Assembly: GCF_000179775.1 (NCBI RefSeq)
Contig: NZ_AEEB01000022.1
Location: forward strand, 62,001-126,000
Origin: Ahrensia sp. R2A130
GTDB lineage: Bacteria > Pseudomonadota > Alphaproteobacteria > Rhizobiales > Rhizobiaceae
Direction of reading: 5' to 3'
DNA length: 64,000 nt
Under the pieces are notes generated by a model that saw only the letters and a list, made by a program, of their open reading frames with translations, did no database searches and had not been told where the DNA came from. Made by a program: the position numbers and the translations under genes. Below, in pieces: positions 35,275 through 45,000 of the stretch. The first letter of the stretch is position 1, and each line of letters opens with the position of its first letter.

Positions 35275-36963
35275 ATGAAGTTTTTCAAACGCAACGGTAA
35301 TCCGATGCCAGAACATATCGTGGCGATGGCCGACGATGTGACTGACGGACCAAGCCGCCGCGAATTCCTGGCTTTGGCCTCCGCCTTCGGCGCGACCACG
35401 GTTACCGCCTACGCCATGATCGGCATGAACGCGCCGGCACAGGCTGCTGCCCACGCCAAAGCCGGCGGCACCGTTCGCATGCAGCAGGAAGTGCGCGCGC
35501 TCAAAGACCCACGCACCTATGACTGGTCGCAGATCGCCAACTTCTCACGCGGCTGGCTCGAATATCTGGTTCGTTACAACAACGACGCCACCTTCGCACC
35601 TTACCTGCTCGAAGGCTGGGAAATTTCCGACGATGCCAAAACCTACACTCTGAAGGTTCGTCCCGGCGTGAAATGGAACAACGGCGAAGACTTCACCGCT
35701 GAAGACGTTGCTCGCAACATCGAAGGCTGGTGCGATAAAACCGTTGAAGGCAACTCGATGGCTGGCCGTTTCGCCACGCTGATCGACGCCAAGTCCGACG
35801 CCAACCCCAACGGCACCGATAAAGCCATCCCGGGCGCAATCGAAGTCGTCGATCCGCTGACCGTCAAACTAAACCTGCCACAGGCCGACATCTCGCTCAT
35901 CCCGGGCATGTCCGACTATCCGGCAGCGATCGTCCACAAATCCTTCACCGCAGAAACCGCTCTGTCCAACCCGATCGGTACCGGCCCATATCTGCCGGAA
36001 TCACTGGAAGTTGGCGTCAAAGGCGTGCTGGTGAAGAACACGGACTTCATCGACAGCTACTGGAACAAAGACAACGGTGCCTTCATCGATCGTCTGGAAT
36101 ATATCGACTACGGCACGGAGCCCGCAGCATGGGTTGCAGCAGCCGAATCCGATGAGGTGGACTCCACCTATTCCATCGAAGGTGAATTCATCGAAATCTT
36201 CGACCAGCTCGAAGAGTGGAAGCGGGACGATATCGTCACCGCCGCGACCATCGTTGTGCGTCCAAACCAGCAGGCTGAAATCGACGGCAAGAAGCCTTAC
36301 TCCGATGTCCGCGTTCGCCGCGCCATCCAGCTTGCCACCGACAACAACGTTCTGCTCGAGCTTGGCATTTCCGGTCTCGGCATCGCCGCCAACAACACCC
36401 ACGTTGGCCCAATGCACCCCGAATATGCCGACATCGGTCCAGCACCGCACGATCCGGAAGCCGCTGCAAAGCTGATGGAAGAAGCGGGCATGATGGACTT
36501 CGAGCACGAGCTCATCTCCATCGACGCCGGTTACCGCAAGGACACCACCGACGCGGTGGCCGACCAGATGCGTAAGGCTGGTTTCAAGGTGAAACGCACC
36601 GTGCTGCCCGGCTCCACGTTCTGGAATGACTGGGTCAAGTACCCGTTCTCCTCCACCAACTGGAACCACCGTCCGCTGGGCGTGCAGATCCTCGCGCTGG
36701 CTTACCGTTCCGGTGAAGCATGGAACGAGGCCGGCTACGCCAACCCTGAGTTCGACAAGACGCTGGCAACAGCCCTGTCACAGGCTGACGTGAAGGCCCG
36801 CACCGAAACGATGAAAAAGCTGGAAACGATGATGCGCGACGACGGCGTCACCATCCAGCCGTACTGGCGCACCCTGACCAACCACTCCAAGAAGAACCTG
36901 ATGGGCACCGCCCACCACATCTCCTTCGAGTACTGGCCACAGGATATGTTCTGGGCCGCGTAA
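35275..36963 (+). CDS. Peptide/dipeptide-type ABC transporter substrate-binding protein
   Basis: A 562-residue periplasmic solute-binding protein of the SBP_bac_5 (DppA/OppA) family. Export is by a Tat-type signal: [17 protein letters not shown] at about residues 26-43, preceded by an unusually long 25-residue leader. SBP_bac_5 hallmarks are [23 protein letters not shown] near 125-145, [12 protein letters not shown] near 230, [17 protein letters not shown] near 340 and HPEYAD near 385. The ATG at 35275 has GGGAGA 9 bases upstream, and no better start is seen further up. A terminator follows at 37026. The cognate permease and ATPase genes probably are those at 39810-45448, although a surface-protein gene intervenes. 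Confidence 0.93.
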   Translation: MKFFKRNGNPMPEHIVAMADDVTDGPSRREFLALASAFGATTVTAYAMIGMNAPAQAAAHAKAGGTVRMQQEVRALKDPRTYDWSQIANFSRGWLEYLVRYNNDATFAPYLLEGWEISDDAKTYTLKVRPGVKWNNGEDFTAEDVARNIEGWCDKTVEGNSMAGRFATLIDAKSDANPNGTDKAIPGAIEVVDPLTVKLNLPQADISLIPGMSDYPAAIVHKSFTAETALSNPIGTGPYLPESLEVGVKGVLVKNTDFIDSYWNKDNGAFIDRLEYIDYGTEPAAWVAAAESDEVDSTYSIEGEFIEIFDQLEEWKRDDIVTAATIVVRPNQQAEIDGKKPYSDVRVRRAIQLATDNNVLLELGISGLGIAANNTHVGPMHPEYADIGPAPHDPEAAAKLMEEAGMMDFEHELISIDAGYRKDTTDAVADQMRKAGFKVKRTVLPGSTFWNDWVKYPFSSTNWNHRPLGVQILALAYRSGEAWNEAGYANPEFDKTLATALSQADVKARTETMKKLETMMRDDGVTIQPYWRTLTNHSKKNLMGTAHHISFEYWPQDMFWAA

Positions 36964-37025
36964 GCAGAACCAGCACAAACAAGCGCCGCGTAAACGGAGC
37001 CAGCACATTGCTGAAAATAAAGAGA

Positions 37026-37051
37026 GGGGTCGCGCAAGCGGCCCCTTTTTC
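37026..37051 (+). terminator. Rho-independent terminator after the ABC binding-protein gene
   Basis: GGGGTCGC-GCAA-GCGGCCCC is an 8-bp stem (one G-T wobble) with a GCAA tetraloop followed by five T. It ends the binding-protein transcript, so the P-domain gene and the distant permease genes need separate promoters or read-through. Confidence 0.9.
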
Positions 37052-37120
37052 TATGGATTATGACTACCGATAAATCCTGTTCAGAATTTAACACAACCCT
37101 GGGATGTAGTGACGTCGCCA

Positions 37121-37146
37121 AATGCGGTTGTAATGCGGTTGTAATG
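37121..37146 (+). repeat. 11-bp tandem direct repeat upstream of the P-domain gene
   Basis: AATGCGGTTGT occurs twice back to back (37121-37131, 37132-37142) and a third copy begins (AATG). The 11-bp period is one helical turn, so a regulator could bind both copies on one face. It lies about 140 bp upstream of the start at 37283. Confidence 0.5.
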
Positions 37147-37282
37147 AGGCAATTCAGCAACGCTTTGTTCATAAACACATCTTTCCCGATGAAACGAAAC
37201 ATCGGCAGCTTGTGACGGATCTGAAATTGCACCTAGTTGCGCTCGGGCGACTAAATGAATCAGATTCAGGGGTTCTGACAAT

Positions 37283-38872
37283 ATGTCAAAAATATCACGC
37301 GTCGCCTTCACACTAGCCACCGCCGTGTCCGCTGCCGCAATGTCCGCAGCGATGACGTCATACGCCTCGGCGCAGACGTTCACATCTGCTGATACGCCGC
37401 TGAGAATACCGGCGTCTGGTTCAGCAGGCACGATTGTCACCACGATCAACGTCGCCTCCATGGGCATCATCAGCGATCTGAATGTCTCACTCGATGCGAC
37501 GCACAGCTTTTCCGCCGACCTTGATATCGAGCTTACTTCACCCAACGGAACGATAGTCACTTTAGCAAGAGATGACGGCAGCAACGGAGACTGGGCTGGT
37601 GTTTACACGTTTGATGATCAGGCAGCCGTTAGTTTCACCGCTGCTGTAAGTGACGCAGGAAACAATGTCGTAGTTGGCAGTTATCAAACCGATAGCGATG
37701 ACACGCAGGTGCTTGCTGACTTTAACGGCGAAGAAGCTGCTGGCGTATGGAGTCTGGAAATTGTGGATGATGCCGGTTCAGACTTTGGCCAGCTCAACCA
37801 ATGGCAGTTGATCTTCCTTTTCCAATTGATCGCCGATGGCGACCAGTCATTCCTTGCCGGTCCGGTCGCTAACGCAGCAGCCGATTTGTCATCAATGATA
37901 TTGGGTTCTCTCGCTGAACGCCGCTCTGCCTCGTTCGCTTCGCTGGCAGCTCCTGCCGCAGGCGATGATGGCACTTTCGGCTCGACATATGGTCTGACGA
38001 CCGATGTCAGCTCCGCAAACCCTTACATCAATGGCACGGGCGGAATGTTCCTGCGCGTTGGCGGCAGCGCAGTGAAAGAAGACGGCAACATCAGCGGTCT
38101 AACAGCCGCAACCGGCTTCGGCGAAGTTGATGGAACGATGGGCTTCATTCAGGCAGGTGTCGCAGGTCGGCTGACAGACCTTGCCTCTGGCCATATAGTT
38201 GCATCTCTTCAAGCGCATTACGCCACCGGCGACTACGATATCGAAGATGCAACCGGCGCAAAGCGCGGCAGTTTCGATCTGGACGGTTCCGGCGTTGGCA
38301 TCAGCATGACCTACATCGGAAACGAGGGTCTTGTCGCTGATCTGGCACTTCAGACAACTTTCTACGATGCCCGGGTGAAAACAGCGACCGGCGCAACCGG
38401 TACAACTGATATGCACTCGTTCTCGGTATCCGGTGAACTGGGCAAAGAGTTCGCCTTGTCAAACGGTTGGTCGCTCCTGCCGCATGTTCAACTGAGTGCG
38501 GTCCATGTGGACATTGACGACTTCACCGACAGCAGCGGCACAACGGTGTCCTACAGCAATAACACCCAAGTGGAGCTACAAGCCGGTACAGCTTTCATTT
38601 ATCGCGGCGTTTTCGATAACGGTGCGCGCTACGTTGCGGACGTAAAAACGCAAGTGGCTCACACCTTCGACAACGATGTCGATTTCGCCGTAGCAGGCGT
38701 CGGGCAGAGCTTCGATTCAAGCGGAACAGACGGTATCATCTCTGCTGGTTTTTCTGTTGCACAAGGAACATCCCCCTGGTCAGTTGGTGCAAAAGGCCAA
38801 TACCGCTTTGCGCTTGATGGCGACGACAGCCAAGCTCTCTCCGGCAGCATCTCCCTCGGCTACGCGTTTTAA
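37283..38872 (+). CDS. Outer-membrane protein: P/Homo B-type domain plus autotransporter-like beta-barrel
   Basis: A 529-residue protein with a Sec signal (1-30, ending ASA). Residues about 35-178 match the proprotein convertase P-domain: the core SADLDIELTSPNGTIVTLARDDG, then WSLEIVDDAGSDFGQLNQWQLIF. No subtilisin or metallo-protease domain is attached, although P-domains usually sit behind one. From about residue 240 to the end the protein shows alternating strands and closes with GSISLGYAF, ending in the aromatic residue that directs barrel insertion, as in autotransporter beta-domains. It is probably displayed on the outer membrane. It lies between the binding-protein and permease genes of the peptide-type ABC system. 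Its role is unknown: adhesion or ligand capture are possible. Confidence 0.75.
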   Translation: MSKISRVAFTLATAVSAAAMSAAMTSYASAQTFTSADTPLRIPASGSAGTIVTTINVASMGIISDLNVSLDATHSFSADLDIELTSPNGTIVTLARDDGSNGDWAGVYTFDDQAAVSFTAAVSDAGNNVVVGSYQTDSDDTQVLADFNGEEAAGVWSLEIVDDAGSDFGQLNQWQLIFLFQLIADGDQSFLAGPVANAAADLSSMILGSLAERRSASFASLAAPAAGDDGTFGSTYGLTTDVSSANPYINGTGGMFLRVGGSAVKEDGNISGLTAATGFGEVDGTMGFIQAGVAGRLTDLASGHIVASLQAHYATGDYDIEDATGAKRGSFDLDGSGVGISMTYIGNEGLVADLALQTTFYDARVKTATGATGTTDMHSFSVSGELGKEFALSNGWSLLPHVQLSAVHVDIDDFTDSSGTTVSYSNNTQVELQAGTAFIYRGVFDNGARYVADVKTQVAHTFDNDVDFAVAGVGQSFDSSGTDGIISAGFSVAQGTSPWSVGAKGQYRFALDGDDSQALSGSISLGYAF

Positions 38873-38942
38873 GGGCAAGCGGAAAAACCTATCCCCGCTC
38901 TCCGCTACCACCTCATACTGCCCCTTCTTTCGCGCATGAGCC

Positions 38943-38958
38943 GACGGTCCGGACCGTC
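38943..38958. repeat. Perfect 16-bp palindrome after the P-domain gene
   Basis: GACGGTCC-GGACCGTC is a perfect inverted repeat 70 bp past the stop. It lacks a loop and a T-run, so it is more like a protein-binding site than a terminator. Confidence 0.5.
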
Positions 38959-39388
38959 CTGATCGTTGCGCGGAAGCGATCCTTCCGTCGCAGGCCGTGT
39001 AACGTATGGCATCGGGCGGAGCTCTATGTCGCACCGGCAGAGCTGCCACAACAGCTTCGGGACCGGACGTCGAACGTCAGCAATGGCGGGCCGAAGGCAA
39101 GGCCGATGGGACCTTTCGGGTTCTCATGTTCGGGGAGGTGACGGGAATGGTGTTGAGACACATCCGCAGCAGGATCGAGCGGGGCGAAGGCGTATGCCTT
39201 TTTCGCCTGAGGACTACAGGCTAACGGCAGACTTCTTCGTCCCGCTGGCTCATCTTTGCGCTCACGCTGTCGGCCAAAAGTGGCCTTCGCTGCGCAACTA
39301 GCGCCGGGCGGCTCTTCGCCGCCTGCCTATCGCTCGGACGTCGTGAGGCGGGTCGAGGTTTTCGCTTGTCCAAAATCCCACACTCCAT

Positions 39389-39527
39389 TGTCATCCCCGC
39401 GAAGGCGGGGACCCACTTCGCAACGAAACGTGACGGTAAAAGCGAAAGTCGATATTGCCCCGCGTTCACTTCTCATCCATCGCCACGTCTTGCAGATGAG
39501 TGGGTCCCCGCCTTCGCGGGGATGACA
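39389..39527. repeat. REP-type inverted pair, copy 1
   Basis: A unit TGTCATCCCCGCGAAGGCGG.. (39389-39418, itself a CCCCGC/GCGGGG dyad) is matched by its reverse complement at 39499-39527. The roughly 80-bp centre contains CGAAACGTGACGG, also found in the copy at 47526-47658. This is a repeated extragenic element of BIME or MITE type. Confidence 0.85.
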
Positions 39528-39809
39528 GCAGTGTGTGGGTAAAGGCCGCGACCAAAGGTCGAAGCAGGGCGACAAAGGAATGCTAGCCATTAGGATCAAC
39601 TAAAACAGGAGTATAAAACACCTATAATCCTCACCGCTCCAAACCACTCACTCACCTATCCAAACCGTCACCAGATGACGCGCGCTCACTGTTGCAACCA
39701 CGTCCACGGCCTGAAACAGTAAGTCCCAACGGATAAGAACAGACGGCCCGATGCGTGAATGCCCCGCAGGCATCACCCGGGTACGATCAGTCCCGGGGGT
39801 AGTGATTGA

Positions 39810-40868
39810 ATGTTGAGTTTCCTTTTGCGTCGCAGCGGGGTGATGTTGCTAACGGCGCTGTGCCTCACTTTTGTTGTCTTCTTCCTCGTCAATCTAGATC
39901 CCAACCTGGAAAAACTCGCCAAGAGCGAGGGCAACCAGCGCATGACGGACGCGCAGGTGGAAAGCTGGCTGGACCGCAACGGCTACCGCCAGCCGCTGGT
40001 AAAACGCTACGGCGAATGGCTGGGCGTCATGCCCGGCTGGACCCGCACCACAGATGAAGGCGCCACCGCAGGCCGCTGCATCGGCCGCACGCCGGTGCCG
40101 GCAGAACAGGCCGAACAGGCGGCCAGCTATTGCGGCCTGCTGCAGGGCAACTGGGGCTTCTCCACCGTGTTCAAAGAACCGGTGGGCGGCATCGTGCTCA
40201 ACAAATTGGGGCTGACCGGCAAGCTGATGTTCTTCGTGTTGCTGGTAATGGTGCCCAGCGCGTTGGTGATCGGCGTGATCGCAGGAATGCGCGAAGGGTC
40301 GAAAACCGACCGAACGCTGTCGACATTCTCGATCCTGACGACATCGACGCCCGAATATGTGTCGGGCGTCATTCTCATCGTCGTCTTCGCCAGCCGCTTG
40401 ACGGGGCTGCGATGGTTCAACGGCACGGCGGCGTCCGCCATGGAGAACGCAACGTTCTCCAACTTCACCCTGCCGGTGATCGCGCTGGCGCTATACGGCA
40501 TGGGCTACATCGCCCGCATGACCCGCGCCTCCATGGCCGAAGTGATGCAGGAGCAATACATCCGCACCGCGCGGTTGAAGGGCCTCGGCTTCTATTCCGT
40601 GGTGCTGAAACATGCGCTGCGGAACGCGCTCATCGCGCCCTTCACCGTCATCATGTTGCAGATACCGTGGCTGCTGACGGGGGTCGTCATCATCGAGACC
40701 CTGTTCAACTACAAGGGCTTCGGCTGGACGCTGGTTCAGGCGGTCGGCAACAACGACATCGAAACCATGATGGCCGTATCGGTCGTGGCCGTGTTCGTCG
40801 TGCTCATCACGCAGCTGATCTCAGACATCGGCTACGTCTTCCTCAATCCACGCATCCGCGTAAGCTGA
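39810..40868 (+). CDS. ABC transporter permease, DppB/OppB type
   Basis: A 352-residue inner-membrane permease. The N-terminal LLRRSGVMLLTALCLTFVVFFLVNLDPN helix and the six-helix BPD_transp_1 core are clear, with the EAA-type coupling loop YIRTARLKGLGFYSVVLKHALRNALIAPF near residues 250-280 contacting the ATPase. A periplasmic insert (about 30-130, with the pair of cysteines in GRCIGRT and ASYCGLLQ) is longer than in Dpp/Opp proteins of enterobacteria and may form a disulfide. It is followed by the second permease gene after 13 bp. No promoter was identified in the gene-poor region upstream. Confidence 0.9.
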   Translation: MLSFLLRRSGVMLLTALCLTFVVFFLVNLDPNLEKLAKSEGNQRMTDAQVESWLDRNGYRQPLVKRYGEWLGVMPGWTRTTDEGATAGRCIGRTPVPAEQAEQAASYCGLLQGNWGFSTVFKEPVGGIVLNKLGLTGKLMFFVLLVMVPSALVIGVIAGMREGSKTDRTLSTFSILTTSTPEYVSGVILIVVFASRLTGLRWFNGTAASAMENATFSNFTLPVIALALYGMGYIARMTRASMAEVMQEQYIRTARLKGLGFYSVVLKHALRNALIAPFTVIMLQIPWLLTGVVIIETLFNYKGFGWTLVQAVGNNDIETMMAVSVVAVFVVLITQLISDIGYVFLNPRIRVS

Positions 40869-40881
40869 GGGGGATAGCCAC

Positions 40882-42078
40882 ATGGAACGTCTTACGACCT
40901 TAGAAATCACCACCGCCATTTTGGGCGCCTTCACCCCCGTGTGGATCGGCCTTGCGGTAATCCTCGTCCTCTCATGGATCTTCCGTGGTAAACTTGGCCT
41001 CTACGGCAAACTCTTCGGCAGCCCCATCGGTATGTTCGGTCTGATCCTGGTCCTTTTCTGGATTTTGACCGCCATCTTTGCCGACCAGATCGCGCCCTAT
41101 GACGCGCTCGATCAGGTGTCGGGCATGAAGAACAAGAAACCCGGCTGGCCCGTGCGCGGGCTGGAAGGCGAGTTCTACTGGCTGGGCGGTGACAACCTCG
41201 CCCGCGACGTGTTCTCCCGCCTCGTGCTGGGCTCGCGTCAGGTGATGATTATCGCGCCTGCCGCCACGCTTTTCGCCTTCATGGTGGGCATCACACTGGG
41301 CCTGCCAGCGGGTTTCCGCGGCGGGCGCACCGACACGGTGCTGACATTCCTCGCCAACCTCGTGCTCGCCTTCCCGGTCATCCTGCTGTTCTTCCTGCTG
41401 GTGACGCCGGAAATCCGCAACGACGGCACGGTCTATCAACTGTGGGGCGGCAGAACGTGGATCGCCTCGGTGCCGAACATTCTGGCGCTGGTGCTGTTCC
41501 TCTTCCCCATCGTCTTCTTTCTGGTGCTGTGGACGTCGAAATACAGCCACCGCAAGGACAAGCTGTTCCTATCAGTCGGTCTCACGCTGTTGATCGGGGG
41601 CTGGGCCTATATCGGACTGGTGTTCAATGCGGACCCGCTGGGCGTCTTTTATATGGACCCCAATCTGCTGAACATTTTCGTGTCGGTGGTCTTCGTCAAC
41701 GCACCAACGGTGTTCCGCATCGTTCGCGGTGTAACCATCGACATCAAAACGCGGGACTATGTGGCGGCAGCGCAGACCCGGGGCGAACGGCCATGGTACA
41801 TCATGCTGTGGGAAATTCTGCCCAACGCCCGCGGGCCGCTGATCGTCGATTTCTGCCTGCGGATTGGTTACACCACAATCCTGCTGGGCACGCTCGGCTT
41901 CTTTGGTCTCGGCGTTTCGCCGGAAAGCCCCGACTGGGGTATGACCATCAACGAGGGCCGCAAACTGCTCTCGCTCTATCCCCATCTCGCGCTTCCCCCC
42001 GCGCTGGCGCTCATGTCGCTGGTGCTCGGGTTGAACCTGCTGGCCGATGGCCTGCGCGAAGAATCGCTGAAGGATTGA
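40882..42078 (+). CDS. ABC transporter permease, DppC/OppC type
   Basis: A 398-residue inner-membrane permease, longer than the usual 300 of DppC. The oppC N-terminal helix followed by FWILTAIFADQIAPYDALDQ (near 55-75) and WLGGDNLARDVFSRLVLGSRQ (near 95-115) are standard, and the coupling loop DYVAAAQTRGERPWYIMLWEILPNARGPLIVDF is near 290-325. An extra block of about 80 residues with two hydrophobic segments (roughly 180-250) separates the core helices. It lies 13 bp after the first permease and 4 bp before the ATPase gene. Confidence 0.9.
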   Translation: MERLTTLEITTAILGAFTPVWIGLAVILVLSWIFRGKLGLYGKLFGSPIGMFGLILVLFWILTAIFADQIAPYDALDQVSGMKNKKPGWPVRGLEGEFYWLGGDNLARDVFSRLVLGSRQVMIIAPAATLFAFMVGITLGLPAGFRGGRTDTVLTFLANLVLAFPVILLFFLLVTPEIRNDGTVYQLWGGRTWIASVPNILALVLFLFPIVFFLVLWTSKYSHRKDKLFLSVGLTLLIGGWAYIGLVFNADPLGVFYMDPNLLNIFVSVVFVNAPTVFRIVRGVTIDIKTRDYVAAAQTRGERPWYIMLWEILPNARGPLIVDFCLRIGYTTILLGTLGFFGLGVSPESPDWGMTINEGRKLLSLYPHLALPPALALMSLVLGLNLLADGLREESLKD

Positions 42079-42082
42079 TGAG

Positions 42083-45000
42083 ATGAGCACTTCAAATAGA
42101 GACGACCAACAACCCGTCCTAGAGATCGAAGACCTCAACATTTCGTTCTTCGTGCGCGCCGGTGAAATTCCTGCCGTCATGGATTTTTCCTGCAAGGTCA
42201 TGCCGGGCGAAACCATGGGTCTGGTGGGGGAATCCGGTTGCGGTAAATCCACCGTTGCGCTGGGCATCATGCGCGACATGGGCAATCGCGGTAAAATCGT
42301 CGGCGGCAAGATCAAGTTCAAAGGCCGCGACATGGGCGAGATGAGCGATGACGAGCTGCGTGATATTCGCGGCTCGAAAATCGCCATGATCTATCAGGAG
42401 CCGATGGCATCCCTGAACCCGGCAATGAAAATCGGCCGCCAGTTGATGGAAGTGCCGCTGATTCACGAGGACGTGTCGGAACAGGAAGCCTACGACCGCG
42501 CGCTAGAAATGGTCCACAAGGTAAAACTGCCGGACCCAGCCCGCGTGATGGACGCCTATCCGCACCAGATTTCCGGCGGCCAGCAACAGCGCATCGTCAT
42601 CGCCATGGCGCTGATGTCGAAACCCGACCTGCTGCTGCTGGACGAACCCACCACCGCGCTCGACGTGACGGTGGAAGCAGGCATCGTGGAACTGGTGAAA
42701 GAATTGGGCCGCACCACCGGCACATCCATGCTGTTCATCAGCCACAATCTCGGTCTCATTCTGGAAACCTGCGATCGCATTACGGTCATGTATTCCGGCG
42801 AAGCGGTGGAAACCGGCAGCGTGCACGAGGTCTTCGACCGCATGCGGCACCCCTATACGCAGGGTCTGTTTAACTCGATTCCCCTTCCCGGGGCCGACAA
42901 GAACGCCAAGCCGTTGCTGTCTATTCCAGGCCAACTGCCGCTGCCAATGGCGCGGCCCCACGGCTGTAATTTCGGCCCGCGCTGCGAGCATTACATCGAA
43001 GACCTATGCAACGCCCATCCTGTCAAAATGCAATCCGTTCCCGGTGAGCCGGACCACCGCTCGCGATGTGAACGCATCGAGCAGATCGACTGGGACAAGG
43101 AAGCCGAACGCAAGGTCGTCACCGATCCGGTGGAACCGGGCCGCGTGGTTTTGGATATCCGCGATCTGAAAAAATACTACGACGTGGCCGCCAACAAGAT
43201 GTTCGGCGGCGGCGACACCCGCACGGTGAAGGCCAACGAGACGATCACGTTCCAAGCCCGTGAGGCGGAAACCGTCGCCATCGTGGGAGAATCCGGTTGC
43301 GGAAAATCCACGCTCGCAAAAGTGCTGCTGGGTCTGGAAACAGCGACCTCCGGCTCCGTCATGTTGGATGGAAAAGAGATCGCCAACACCGAAGTGAACG
43401 ACCGTGGCCCTAACTCCGTAGCCTCGTTGCAGATGGTGTTCCAGAACCCCTTCGACACGCTGAACCCAAGCCACAGCGTCGGCAGCCAGATCATCCGCAC
43501 GTTGGAAAAATTCGACATCGGCACTCCCGGCGCCGACCGGCAGGACCGGATGCTGAAACTGCTCGACTTGGTGAAACTGCCCCGCGCCTTCGCCGACCGC
43601 ATGCCACGCCAGCTGTCCGGCGGGCAGAAGCAACGCATCGGCGTAGCCCGTGCATTTGCAGGTGAACCCAAAGTGGTGGTGGCCGACGAGCCCGTTTCCG
43701 CACTCGACGTTTCGGTGCAGGCCGCTGTCACGGAACTCCTCATGGAGATCCAGCGCGAAGCCAAAACCACGATGCTGTTCATCAGCCACGACCTCTCCGT
43801 CGTGCGCTACATCGCCGACCGTGTGGTGGTGATGTATCTCGGCCATATCGTCGAGCAAGGCACGACCGACGACATTTTCGCGCCGCCTTACCACCCCTAT
43901 ACCGAGGCGCTCCTCTCCGCGATTCCTATCGCCGATACCAGCGTTGAGAAGAAGCACATCGTGCTGGACGGTGACATTCCCTCCGCCCTCAACCCGCCTT
44001 CCGGTTGCCCGTTCCAAACACGCTGCCCACGCAAAGCGCAGGTGCCCGGCGATCTGTGTGAAACCACCGTCCCGCCGGTGCGCGACCTCGGCGCGGGTCA
44101 TCAGGTGAAATGCCACCTGTCCGACGCAGACCTTTCCATCATGGAACCTGTCATCGTGTTGGGCGGCACCAAAGCCACGAAGACGCGCACCGTTGTAACG
44201 CAAGGCCTGGTGGAAGACGGCCAGATCGGCTCGACTTCCGACGATGACCGAAACACGGTCACCGCAGCCAGCGCTGCACTCGGCGGGGCCGTGCTGTCCC
44301 GCGGACAAGCCGATAGCGGCGAAGCATCCGCGCATCTGCCAGACGGCCAATTGTCCGGTTCCGAAATCGGCATACGCCGCGCCGCAGAAGCCAGCGCCCC
44401 GGCGCAAGGTTCCGATATCGCGTTGAACGACGATGGTTCACCCCGCGACCGCTCTTCACAGAACCGTGCAGCATCCGATGTAGGCGACACGCCAAAACCC
44501 AAAAGCCCACGCAAGCCGAAACCTAGAATGCCGAAAAAAATCGGACTTTCCAAAGGGGACAAAGTTGCAGCCAGCGCCGCCGTCGCAGCGGTTGCCGCAG
44601 TCGGCGTCGCCAAAGTGGCGAAGGCCGTAGCAAAGCCGAAGGCCAAGGCTGCCACCAAGGCGAAAACGGTCACCACAAAAGCACCGGCCAAAACAAAAGT
44701 GGCACCCAAACGCGCGACCACGAAAGCACCGGCCAAAGGCGCCACTGCCCCCGTCGCCAGCGCAAAACCCGCGACGAAAACGCCTGCTAAGACAAAGGTA
44801 GCGCCAAAAGCGAAAACACCTGCATCCAAACCGAAGACACAGGCCAAAGCCACTGCCAAAGTCACGACAAAAGCAACCGCGAAGACACCAGTAAAAGCCA
44901 AGGCTCCAGCAGCAGCCACAGCAAAGGCTCCTGCTAAAGTTGCGGCCAAAGCGCCCGCGAAAGCTAAAGCCGAAACGACTTCAAAGGCACCCGCGAAAAC

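Larger units (their letters stand above)
36964..37282. other. 319-bp non-coding stretch: terminator, tandem repeat and upstream region
   Basis: Between the ABC binding-protein stop and the P-domain gene. It holds the terminator at 37026-37051, an 11-bp tandem repeat at 37121-37146, and an A/T-richer upstream region with AGGGG about 10 bases before the ATG at 37283. No further open frame with coding character is seen. Confidence 0.6.
38873..39809. other. 937-bp gene-poor stretch with palindromes and a REP-type inverted pair
   Basis: No open frame here has convincing coding character; the two longest (38966-39301 and 39006-39224, plus strand) overlap in different frames and match no family I know. 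The first part has a perfect 16-bp palindrome (38943-38958) and a second dyad CGGAAG-CGATC-CTTCCG (about 38971-38987). The later part holds the REP-type pair (39389-39527). A remnant of a lost gene is possible. It separates the P-domain gene from the ABC permease genes. Confidence 0.6.

Noticed and set aside
38966-39301. Possible gene in the gap before the ABC permeases
   Set aside because: Several short frames overlap, none has a good ribosome site or family match, so it is described only as gene-poor sequence.
39389-39527. CRISPR-like repeat
   Set aside because: Only two units in opposite orientation, with no regular spacing or cas gene; it is a REP-type pair.
43004-44407. 467-codon open frame on the minus strand
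   Set aside because: It lies fully antisense to the two ABC ATPase domains, whose motifs are intact on the plus strand; residue content is that of a shadow frame.
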